Below, one piece after another: positions 1-6,274 of a stretch of DNA of 14,658 bases. The position numbers and the translations under genes are program-made. This DNA comes from CAZVWJ01 sp964631325 (GTDB lineage: Bacteria > T1Sed10-126). The stretch lies in the NCBI GenBank assembly GCA_964631325.1, contig CAZVWJ010000060.1, positions 1 through 14,658 on the forward strand. Reading direction: 5' to 3'. The notes under the pieces are model-generated. The model searched no databases. It was not told the origin of the DNA and was given only the letters and a program-made list of their open reading frames with translations. Within the stretch, counting starts at the first letter, position 1. Each line of letters begins with the position of its first letter.

Positions 1-55
1 TGAACCCGCATATCCACCTTGGAAGGGTGGTGTTCTACCATTGAACTACCCCCGC
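1..55 (-). tRNA. tRNA-Gly (anticodon TCC), 3' end beyond window
   Basis: Read on the minus strand, the sequence starts with a GCGGGGG acceptor strand and a short D arm. The anticodon stem CCACC/GGTGG encloses the 7-base loop CTTCCAA, which gives anticodon TCC for glycine. The window begins inside the T loop, so the 3' acceptor strand is not visible. It lies 19 bases downstream of tRNA-Pro on the same strand and is probably cotranscribed with it. Confidence 0.9.
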
Positions 56-74
56 GAAAAACCAGAACTAAAAA

Positions 75-152
75 TGGTCGGGGCGGCCGGATTTGAACCG
101 GCGGCCTCTGCGTCCCGAACGCAGCGCTCTAGCCAAGCTGAGCCACGCCCCG
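75..152 (-). tRNA. tRNA-Pro (anticodon CGG)
   Basis: Complete cloverleaf on the minus strand. The acceptor CGGGGCG (146-152) pairs perfectly with CGCCCCG made from 79-85. The anticodon stem CTGCG/CGCAG encloses loop TTCGGGA, giving anticodon CGG for proline, and the GGTTCAAATCC T arm is normal. The 3' CCA is encoded (TGG on the plus strand at 75-77), unlike in tRNA-Thr of this window. Confidence 0.95.
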
Positions 153-164
153 ATATATTCAAAC

Positions 165-181
165 TTAGCCAGTAAGGCTAA
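165..181. other. Small hairpin between qng1 and tRNA-Pro
   Basis: TTAGCC and GGCTAA form a 6-bp stem around the loop AGTAA. On the minus strand it lies after the qng1 stop and 12 bases before tRNA-Pro. No T-run follows it on that strand, so it is a poor terminator; it could be a processing hairpin if qng1 and the tRNAs share a transcript. Function unknown. Confidence 0.3.
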
Positions 182-230
182 AAAGTGTACATTGAGCCTG
201 CTTATTTTTCAACAAGATGAAAAATTACCC

Positions 231-1292
231 TCAGTAATACGGTGTACGGGTAAGATGATGGTGCCAGTTAAGCCGGCGTTCGTCTTCATTCTGAGCAGCG
301 CAGACGGATTGGAAGGAACAATTTTCACAATCTCCGGGAAAACATCCCTGGACAGCAGTCTGCCACATAATTGAATCAACCCGACCCGAATTAAGACCGG
401 TATTCCCGGGAAGTTCAGTTGCAAATTCAGCCACTATTTCAACAGTATTTTCCCGTATCTCATGCTCTACCGGATGACTCATTGGCAGTTCTACCGGCTC
501 GGTAAAAAACATCTCAATTTGCTCCGATACATCCCAGAGGCCGGTTTTTAGACAAAATAGAGGCAACATGTAATCCGGCTGAGCTTTTAATTCTTCCACG
601 CCGGAAAAATTCGTAACCCGGTCATAATCGTCCGCTTCGGAAAACTGATTTTCCGGCGGCATATTCTCATCCCGCCGATCCACAATCATTTTAAAGAGTA
701 GCTGCGATAATTTCCGAAAGGGATCACCAAAAGAATAAGGGAAATATTTTTCCAGGCTGTTATTAAATTCAGCCAGTTCTTCCTGGCACCGACAGAATTC
801 CAAAAATGAGGGTCCACAATTATGATCCTCAGCAAATTTTTGAAGTCCCTGGCCCAGCTCGTTTATCTTCTTGACTCGCTGCCTTAGCAGCGGTATTGAG
901 CAATTTCCGCTAATCCGATCGGCAAAAATACGACGCACCTGCTCAACCTCAAGTTGAGAATACGTTTCAGCAGATAGCTCTAAAAGATCCGACTGGCGGG
1001 CCTCGGCCAAACAATAAGCAAGAGCAAATACATCGCGAAGTTGAGTTCCTCCCCGGCTACTAACCCCCCAGGTGGTTACTTTTTGCCGAGCTAATTGCCA
1101 GTAAGAAAAATTTAGTGCTCCAAGTAAAAACAAAAACTCCAGTGCTTTACTATTATTTTTTGATGGGAATAAAAAGATATTTTCAACCTCTCGGGGCTGC
1201 TGCCAGGGGGCTAACCCGGTAGACACTTGGCCAATTAATTCTTTGAATTTAGCTAAAATATTTTCTCTCTTATCCGTATTCACAGAAATCAT
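231..1292 (-). CDS. Queuosine 5'-phosphate N-glycosylase/hydrolase (Qng1, DUF2419 family)
   Basis: Recognised as the queuosine-salvage family (human C9orf64/QNG1), which releases queuine from queuosine 5'-monophosphate for reuse in tRNA. Family signatures, numbered from the ATG: LNFSYW near residue 60, an IPLL/RV segment near 133-141, PDYMLP near 239-244 with the Asp in the family's catalytic-site region, EHEIRENT near 277-284, and a His-rich C-terminus ending TRTPYY. The 353-aa length fits. The frame is open 19 codons further to a GTG at 1349, but the ATG at 1292 has AAAGGA 8 bases upstream and the longer version would run into a repeat (1297-1327), so I choose the ATG. Odd feature: four cysteines at about 317, 322, 325 and 331 (CX4CX2CX5C) near the C-terminus. 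Queuosine genes are not adjacent. Confidence 0.85.
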   Translation of the reverse strand: MISVNTDKRENILAKFKELIGQVSTGLAPWQQPREVENIFLFPSKNNSKALEFLFLLGALNFSYWQLARQKVTTWGVSSRGGTQLRDVFALAYCLAEARQSDLLELSAETYSQLEVEQVRRIFADRISGNCSIPLLRQRVKKINELGQGLQKFAEDHNCGPSFLEFCRCQEELAEFNNSLEKYFPYSFGDPFRKLSQLLFKMIVDRRDENMPPENQFSEADDYDRVTNFSGVEELKAQPDYMLPLFCLKTGLWDVSEQIEMFFTEPVELPMSHPVEHEIRENTVEIVAEFATELPGNTGLNSGRVDSIMWQTAVQGCFPGDCENCSFQSVCAAQNEDERRLNWHHHLTRTPYY

Positions 1293-1296
1293 TTCT

Positions 1297-1327
1297 GAAT
1301 CCTTTCGATGAGTCCACTCTAAAAAGG
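1297..1327 (-). repeat. Tail copy of an interspersed repeat, overlapping the qng1 RBS
   Basis: Read on the minus strand this segment matches the tail that follows the G/C hairpin at 3438-3466: TTTTTAGA, two differences, GGACTCAT, one difference, then GA-AGGA, about 22 of 26 columns by eye. No G/C hairpin precedes this copy. Its AAAGGA is the probable Shine-Dalgarno site of qng1. It also shares the exact 13-mer GAATCCTTTCGAT with 1444-1456, and CTCTAAAAAG (1317-1326) is the exact reverse complement of 1433-1442. Confidence 0.55.
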
Positions 1328-1410
1328 TATCTAACGAAAAATTTAACACCTAAACAGTCTTGCAAACCCATTTTCTCCCCCATCTGAATAACACGTACGC
1401 GTCACAGGCC

Positions 1411-1456
1411 TTTCCCCCGTCGAGGGGGAAGACTTTTTAGAGGGAATCCTTTCGAT
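1411..1456 (+). repeat. Interspersed G/C hairpin repeat, copy 1
   Basis: TTCCCCC (1412-1418), loop GTCGA, GGGGGAA (1424-1430), then C-TTTTT and the tail AGAGGGAATCC. It matches copy 2 at 3438 almost base for base through hairpin and tail. It has the shape of a rho-independent terminator on the plus strand, but no plus-strand gene lies upstream in the window, so I call it a repeat rather than a functional terminator. Confidence 0.65.
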
Positions 1457-1514
1457 CAAAATAAAAATAATAGTAACGGAAACAAACTCAAAAAGATTAC
1501 CAACCAAAAAAACA

Positions 1515-1543
1515 TTTAAACAGTTACCTGTAACTGATATAAT
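1515..1543 (+). promoter_or_regulatory. Promoter of the GNAT gene with an operator-like palindrome in the spacer
   Basis: The -35 is TTTAAA (1515-1520, 4 of 6 to consensus), the spacer is 17 bases, and the -10 is a perfect TATAAT (1538-1543). The spacer is almost filled by the perfect inverted repeat CAGTTAC-CT-GTAACTG (1521-1536). A dimeric regulator bound there would block RNA polymerase. No regulator gene adjoins it, so the cognate protein is unknown. Confidence 0.6.
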
Positions 1544-1571
1544 ACATGTAAATTAAAAGTGAGGTCATAGT

Positions 1572-1844
1572 ATGTCAAATTCAGATCCAAGCATTTGTCA
1601 CGATGAAAATAACGGTAAGTTTTACATCCCCTACTCTGATAAACAGGCTGTCTTACGTTACAGTCAGGATGAGGACACTAGTACTATAACCTTTCACTCT
1701 ATTTTTGTCCCCCCATCTTTACGTAAAGATGGTCTGGGAGAAAAAATAGTTAATTACGCCTACCAATACGCCAAAGAAAATTCTTTCGCTACTCACCCTG
1801 AAACCGCAGAAGATTTTTTTGCCCAGGAGAACGAACATATCTAA
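1572..1844 (+). CDS. Small GNAT-family N-acetyltransferase (YjdJ/Acetyltransf_CG type)
   Basis: This 90-residue protein matches the minimal GNAT family of YjdJ-like proteins: a short N-terminal strand region (FYIP near 17-20), the strand FHSIFVP (41-47), the acetyl-CoA pyrophosphate loop RKDGLG (51-56), and the helix containing NYAYQYAKEN (61-70). It should bind acetyl-CoA; the acceptor is unknown for most of the family. Many relatives have a P-x-C motif followed by a C-terminal HPEY. Here the corresponding tail reads ATHPETAEDFF and then ENEHI, so that Cys is missing and catalysis is uncertain. A weak Shine-Dalgarno site (GAGGT) lies 6 bases upstream of the ATG. It stands alone behind its own promoter, with a palindrome between -35 and -10 that suggests repression. 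Confidence 0.75.
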   Translation: MSNSDPSICHDENNGKFYIPYSDKQAVLRYSQDEDTSTITFHSIFVPPSLRKDGLGEKIVNYAYQYAKENSFATHPETAEDFFAQENEHI

Positions 1845-1868
1845 AATTGGGTAATTATTAACCAATTT
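1844..1868 (+). terminator. Weak A/T-rich hairpin after the GNAT gene
   Basis: AAATTGG (1844-1850) pairs with CCAATTT (1862-1868) across an 11-base loop. It begins in the stop codon of the GNAT gene, but no proper T-run follows, so termination would be inefficient. Confidence 0.3.
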
Positions 1869-1944
1869 CCCCACCTTACAAGTAAATAATACATCTGCTA
1901 TAAATAAATCCGCTTAGCTTGCCCCTGTAGTTCATAATGCTTCC

Positions 1945-1953
1945 TGGTATAAA
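1945..1953 (+). promoter_or_regulatory. Possible extended -10 promoter for cheR
   Basis: TGGTATAAA is an extended -10 (TGn plus TATAAA) about 75 bases before the cheR start. No good -35 is seen at the normal spacing. Further down, AAAGAA (2007-2012) and TTCTTT (2016-2021) form a hairpin whose loop holds part of the AAAGG (2011-2015) ribosome-binding site, so the site may be partly occluded in the mRNA. Confidence 0.3.
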
Positions 1954-2027
1954 ATTTGCTTATCTTTAAAGATGGAGGCCTGGTGCCGGTTTTAATATCA
2001 TTGTAGAAAGAAAGGTTCTTTGACATT

Positions 2028-3374
2028 ATGAATTCCCCAGGGGCGGAACCCGGGAATAAAACTAGAATAAGTAAGAAACAATTGCAGTATTTCTGTGACC
2101 TGGTCTACGATGAAGCCGGCTTGCTCCTGAACAATGAGAAATACAGAAAACGACTTGCTGACAAGATTTTGAAACGCATGAAAAAATTAGAAATAGAGGA
2201 ACCTCAAAAATATTATGAATACCTATGGTTCACCGAAGAAAGTAACAAGGAATTACGAAAATTAATCAATACCTGCGTAGTCAACGAAACTCTATTTTAT
2301 CGCTATAAAAAACAACTAAAAATACTGCAAAACAAAATATTCCCCAAATTAATCCGGTCCCGTCAAAAGGATAACTCGGCTCCGTTAAAAATTCTTTCCG
2401 CCGGCTGCAGCACGGGGGCCGAACCTTATTCTCTGGCAATTACTTACCTCGAAGTCTGTAAAAATTTAGGTTTTGACCAAAATAACCCGGGTTTAAAAAT
2501 CATTGGAGCGGATGTCAGCGAAAAAGCCTTGAAAAAAGCACGGAAGGGAGAATACTCTCCACGTGTAGCAGAGAATGCACCCAAATCTATTGTTAAAAAA
2601 TATTTCAAGAAAAGAAAAAATAACTACCGACTAATCCACTCTGTTAAACGGCTGGTAAATTTTCGTTATCTGAATCTTGCAGATTCCAAGTTACCTCGCC
2701 ATCTGGATATGATTTTTTGTCGCAACGTATTAATTTACCTCGACAAATACGTTCGAAATAAAATTATACATAAATTTCACCGGTCATTAAAAAACAAAGG
2801 ACTGCTCCTCCTGGGGCCAGCAGAACTTGTTACACCACCAGGAGAATTTTTTAAAGCTTACCAGGAAAATAATCTACAAATTTTTACTAAGTGGACCACC
2901 GATTGCCAATTAATCTCAATCTGGGAAAATCCAAAAACAACAGTTGAAAGTTCTAAAGAAAGAACTGAAAATTATTCAAAAAACGATAAACAAAGACCGA
3001 ACCACGTTACCCCACCCCCGGAGATAAAATCCGTGAAATCACCGGATGGAAAAAAGCAATTTATCGAAATCAAAGGAATCATCGACAATAATATACCTTA
3101 TAAAAAATTCCGAAAGATTCTCAATCGAAAAATTATTCCCGGAAAAATGATCTACTTCGTTGACCTACTGAAGGTTAAACATATTTCGAACATTCAGCTT
3201 CGTCAAATCGGATCAGTGCTAAAAAAATTAAAACACGAGGAGGGAGCAAAAACAGTAATCATTACTAAAGAGGAAAAAATTAGAAAATGGCTTTTGGCTA
3301 ATCCAAAAACAAAAAATCCAAAACCCCGTAGCAACCGCCCCAAATTTGCACCGCCATTGAAGAATTCACTCTAA
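2028..3374 (+). CDS. CheR-type chemoreceptor glutamate methyltransferase with a C-terminal STAS-like domain
   Basis: CheR transfers methyl groups from S-adenosylmethionine to glutamates of chemoreceptors. Residues 15-100 form the helical N-domain, ending in the family motif NETLFYR (86-92). Residues 120-290 are the SAM-binding domain with LSAGCSTGAEPYS (123-135) and the CheR signature FCRNVLIYLD (230-239). At 448 residues it is much longer than a usual CheR of about 270-290. After a charged, low-complexity linker (300-340), residues 343-422 resemble a STAS domain: FVDLLKVKHISNIQ, then an amphipathic helix, TVIIT, and IRKWL. By eye, the position phosphorylated in SpoIIAA-like STAS domains is Asn here, so classical Ser phosphorylation is doubtful. 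The last 25 residues are basic and proline-rich. No CheB or receptor gene adjoins it; a cyclase gene follows. AAAGG lies 12 bases upstream of the ATG, a long spacing. Confidence 0.85.
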   Translation: MNSPGAEPGNKTRISKKQLQYFCDLVYDEAGLLLNNEKYRKRLADKILKRMKKLEIEEPQKYYEYLWFTEESNKELRKLINTCVVNETLFYRYKKQLKILQNKIFPKLIRSRQKDNSAPLKILSAGCSTGAEPYSLAITYLEVCKNLGFDQNNPGLKIIGADVSEKALKKARKGEYSPRVAENAPKSIVKKYFKKRKNNYRLIHSVKRLVNFRYLNLADSKLPRHLDMIFCRNVLIYLDKYVRNKIIHKFHRSLKNKGLLLLGPAELVTPPGEFFKAYQENNLQIFTKWTTDCQLISIWENPKTTVESSKERTENYSKNDKQRPNHVTPPPEIKSVKSPDGKKQFIEIKGIIDNNIPYKKFRKILNRKIIPGKMIYFVDLLKVKHISNIQLRQIGSVLKKLKHEEGAKTVIITKEEKIRKWLLANPKTKNPKPRSNRPKFAPPLKNSL

Positions 3375-3383
3375 AAAGATCTT

Positions 3384-3401
3384 AAAACAGGTTTTTTAAT
3401 G
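3384..3401 (+). terminator. A/T-rich hairpin after cheR
   Basis: TTAAAACAGGTTTTTTAA folds into a 6-bp A/T stem just after the cheR stop. It is a weak terminator; the G/C hairpin 37 bases downstream is stronger. A similar string, AAAACAGGGGTTTTTA, recurs near 3522. Confidence 0.3.
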
Positions 3402-3437
3402 CCGGGAGGTCTTTAAAACCAGTTTTCACCCCTATCT

Positions 3438-3490
3438 AACTCTTCCCCCGTCGAGGGGGAAGAGTTTTTAGAAGGGACTCATTGAAGGAA
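3438..3490 (+). repeat. Interspersed G/C hairpin repeat, copy 2; probable cheR terminator
   Basis: AACTCTTCCCCC (3438-3449), loop GTCGA, GGGGGAAGAGTT (3455-3466): a perfect 12-bp stem running into TTTTTA, the form of a rho-independent terminator for cheR. The tail AGAAGGGACTCATTGAAGGA continues the match to copy 1 (1411) and to the qng1-proximal tail (1297-1327). The rest of 3375-3625 shows no gene; a possible -10, TATACT (3576-3581), precedes the cyclase gene but has no well-spaced -35. Confidence 0.7.
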
Positions 3491-3625
3491 GCTGAAGAAA
3501 ATATTTAATCAAAAAGAGAAAACAGGGGTTTTTACTTACTTTTTATGGTTGCTGTTTGAGGTTAATAAACTAAAATATACTCTACGTTCTAAAAATCACA
3601 GCCAGAATGGGTTTTATCATCTATC

Positions 3626-5329
3626 ATGCAATTAAGTATCCGTTACAAGGCAACTATCTTTTTACTTTTATTAGTCCTGGTTGGAGGGGGAATAGCTACC
3701 TATTCGCACATCAATTCCCGGATCCAGGCCAGGTTTGAAGAGATGCAGACAAGGGCCTATTCAATGGCCCAGATGATTGGTTTACTGTTCACTAATCAGC
3801 TTCTGACCGGTAAATCAGTTAATGAAACCCTCCAGATACAAATGGATGTGTGGCTCTCCGAAATTCCCCAGACAGAATATTTGGTAGTATTTGACTCGCG
3901 CGGTGAAATTATTTATTCTACCAGGGGAAACAGTAATCTCAATTTAAAACTCCCCCCAAAAAAATTTAACCGAACCATGCACAGTCAAAAACAACAAATC
4001 TCGAGAGTTAACAGTAAAAAACATCTTATTGACATGCTAATCCCAATCAAACAATTTCACACTGATTTCGGCTTGATTCGTCTTGGCTATAACATGGATC
4101 GATTTAGTTCAGACAGAAATACAATTATAATATATTATGGGGTTGTAGGCAGTATTATTCTTGTTTTTACTTTTATTTTTACCAACTACGTTGCGGGGAT
4201 GTTAATTGAACAAATTGAAGAATTAGAGCGGGTTACAACGCGGCTGGGTGAAGGAGATCTTTCTGCTCGCTCCGAGGTGAATACCGGTGATGAAATCGAA
4301 AGACTGGGTGAAAACTTCAATGTGATGGCGGAAAAACTGGAAGAGAGAATAAACGATCTAAGAACTATCCAGGAATTAAACAAACGGATCAGTGCAAAAT
4401 TAAGGCCTGAAGATTTATATGATCACATAATAAACGTTCTTTACGAAACCTGGGAATTAAATCATATAAACCTCCTGCTTTACAACGATTCTAAAAATCA
4501 GCTCAAGGTAACAGCGGGACTAAACGTCACCAAAAACCAGGCGTGGAAACGGGAAGACAACCCGGAACTCTTCCACCAACTGGAAGAAATAAAGGAATAT
4601 GAGAGTACAGCGAAAAAAATAAAAGGAGTAAATATACGTCAGTTGTTCAACCTGTCAGATCAAACTCCGTTAAGTGAAATTTTAATTTTCCGACTAAAAA
4701 CAGAATCTTTCAACCTGGGATATTTACTTTTAGCTCTGGAAACTCGAGATTTTACGAAAGATGAAATCAACCTCATTTCAATTTTATCTGATCAAATTCA
4801 AATTGCGCTCGAGAACACCAAACACTACACCCGGGCAGTGACAGATGATCTAACTGAACTTTACAACCGTCGATTTTTTGATCTCCAGCTTCAAAAAGAA
4901 CTGAAAGAGCCTGAAAAACCAACTTCGCTGGCGATGATTGACATTGATGATTTTAAACACTACAACGATTCTTTTGGGCATCCGGCAGGAGATGAAGTAT
5001 TACGTAAATTAGCTCAGACATTTGAGGAACAAGTCAGAACTGCCGACACCTACGGTACAGCCCGGGACCTGGATACCGTCTGTAGATACGGGGGGGAAGA
5101 ATTTTCAATAATTCTACCAAACACGGAACTTGAAGACGCTGTGACAGTAAGCCAGAGGATACGGGAAGCTGTGGCAAACATTGAAATATTTGAAATTCAG
5201 GTTACCATCAGCGTCGGTGTGGCTGAACAAAAAAACGGAGAAGATAGTGAAAGTTTAATTAACCGGGCAGACGAAGCTCTCTACCAGGCCAAAAAGAAAG
5301 GGAAAAACCGAGTATGCAGAGCAGAATAG
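3626..5329 (+). CDS. Membrane sensor diguanylate cyclase (sensor-HAMP-GAF-GGDEF)
   Basis: It should make cyclic di-GMP from two GTP. Order: transmembrane helix 1 (10-26), an extracytoplasmic sensor of about 130 residues (30-163) resembling a Cache/PDC domain, transmembrane helix 2 (166-188), HAMP (188-240) followed by a coiled-coil segment, a GAF-like domain (about 255-395), and GGDEF (400-565). The cyclase domain has DDLTELYNRRFF (407-418), IDIDDFKHYNDSFGH (438-452) and the active-site GGEEF (489-493), so it looks catalytically intact. An RxxD inhibitory site, RDLD (480-483), sits exactly five residues before GGEEF. A second RxxD (RTAD, 471-474) lies nine residues earlier, as if the loop were duplicated. 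The ATG at 3626 has no clear Shine-Dalgarno site but is the only start that keeps transmembrane helix 1. The 3' end overlaps the next gene by 16 bases. Confidence 0.9.
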   Translation: MQLSIRYKATIFLLLLVLVGGGIATYSHINSRIQARFEEMQTRAYSMAQMIGLLFTNQLLTGKSVNETLQIQMDVWLSEIPQTEYLVVFDSRGEIIYSTRGNSNLNLKLPPKKFNRTMHSQKQQISRVNSKKHLIDMLIPIKQFHTDFGLIRLGYNMDRFSSDRNTIIIYYGVVGSIILVFTFIFTNYVAGMLIEQIEELERVTTRLGEGDLSARSEVNTGDEIERLGENFNVMAEKLEERINDLRTIQELNKRISAKLRPEDLYDHIINVLYETWELNHINLLLYNDSKNQLKVTAGLNVTKNQAWKREDNPELFHQLEEIKEYESTAKKIKGVNIRQLFNLSDQTPLSEILIFRLKTESFNLGYLLLALETRDFTKDEINLISILSDQIQIALENTKHYTRAVTDDLTELYNRRFFDLQLQKELKEPEKPTSLAMIDIDDFKHYNDSFGHPAGDEVLRKLAQTFEEQVRTADTYGTARDLDTVCRYGGEEFSIILPNTELEDAVTVSQRIREAVANIEIFEIQVTISVGVAEQKNGEDSESLINRADEALYQAKKKGKNRVCRAE

Positions 5330-6234
5330 CTTGCTTGATTACGGCCGGGTTAATCTTTCTCAGCATAATGGGATGCGGTTACCCGGGTGATCTCGATGAA
5401 AATTTTAATTTTAAAAAGGCAGATTCTCTCAATCAGATACGAATTTCCCTGGGCCGTGTTCCCGCGGAAACAGTAATTAAACTACTCAAAAATAACGCGC
5501 CTCTGATCAAGATAATTGAAAACAAATTGGAAGTTAATATGCAAATAAAATTTGCCCAGGAATACAGTCAGATTATAGAAAATATGGAAAAAGAAAAATA
5601 CAGCGCAGCTCTACTTGGCCCCCTGGCGGTAGTTCGCTATGAAAATTCCGTGGAAACTCCCCTATACACACCACTTGTACGCCCAATCAGATACGGAGCT
5701 GATCATTATTCCGGCATTATTTTCACCAATAACAAAAATAATATTGACTCTCTCAGCGACCTAAAAGGAAAATCAATAGCTTTCGTAGATCGTGCTTCAG
5801 CTTCAGGCTATTTATTTCCCCGTGCCACTTTGATAGACGCCGGACTATCCTTGCGGAAGGATTTTGAAAATATAAACTTCCTGGGCCGGCATAATCTGGT
5901 TGTTCGAGCCGTCTACAAAGGAAAATTTGCCGCGGGGGCAACTTTCAAGGATGCCCGTCCGGGCGTTCTACCGGAAGACGTGAAAGCGGACGAGGTGTTA
6001 CCAATTTTGGCGGAAACTAAAAAAATCCCCACTTCACCGATAATGATCCACGACAAATTCAAACACAAATACCCAAAGTTAACCAAAAAATTACAAAACT
6101 TGCTAACTTCGCTTCACAATACTAAACAAGGAAGAAAGGCACTTAATAAAATCAATGTAGACAGGTATATTAAAGCAGAATCCGAAGATTATAAAGAGGT
6201 AAGAAAAGTTTTCCAGACTTTGCAGAAGCGCTGA
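5314..6234 (+). CDS. PhnD-family periplasmic substrate-binding lipoprotein
   Basis: This is a type-II periplasmic-binding fold of the phosphate/phosphonate PhnD family (306 aa). The N-terminus is a lipoprotein signal: Arg, a hydrophobic stretch, then lipobox IMGC with lipid attachment at Cys21. Family marks are SLGRVP near 46-51, ALLGPLAVVRY near residue 105, and the ligand-loop motif RASASGYLFPRA (about 160-171), equivalent to the StSGylvPra motif of PhnD proteins. The ligand class is not decidable here. AAAGGG lies 11 bases before the ATG, inside the end of the cyclase gene, and the 16-base overlap indicates translational coupling. There is no ABC permease or ATPase beside it; the next gene is convergent. 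I infer a sensing role with the cyclase rather than transport. Confidence 0.85.
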   Translation: MQSRIACLITAGLIFLSIMGCGYPGDLDENFNFKKADSLNQIRISLGRVPAETVIKLLKNNAPLIKIIENKLEVNMQIKFAQEYSQIIENMEKEKYSAALLGPLAVVRYENSVETPLYTPLVRPIRYGADHYSGIIFTNNKNNIDSLSDLKGKSIAFVDRASASGYLFPRATLIDAGLSLRKDFENINFLGRHNLVVRAVYKGKFAAGATFKDARPGVLPEDVKADEVLPILAETKKIPTSPIMIHDKFKHKYPKLTKKLQNLLTSLHNTKQGRKALNKINVDRYIKAESEDYKEVRKVFQTLQKR

Positions 6235-6249
6235 ATATCCCTTTTTTAT

Positions 6250-6268
6250 AAAAATCCAGCCGATTTTT
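6250..6268. terminator. Shared hairpin between convergent phnD-like and argD genes
   Basis: AAAAATC (6250-6256), loop CAGCC, GATTTTT (6262-6268): a perfect 7-bp A/T-rich stem that gives a T-run on either strand. It sits in the 40-base gap between two converging genes, so it probably terminates both transcripts, though the stem is weak. Confidence 0.5.
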
Positions 6269-6274
6269 TCTTCC

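Noticed and set aside
1..152. Integration site of a mobile element at the tRNA cluster
   Set aside because: No integrase gene and no repeated tRNA 3' end seen downstream within the window.
1954..2027. c-di-GMP riboswitch upstream of cheR
   Set aside because: The GATGGAGGCC segment lacks the paired helices and conserved core of GEMM riboswitches.
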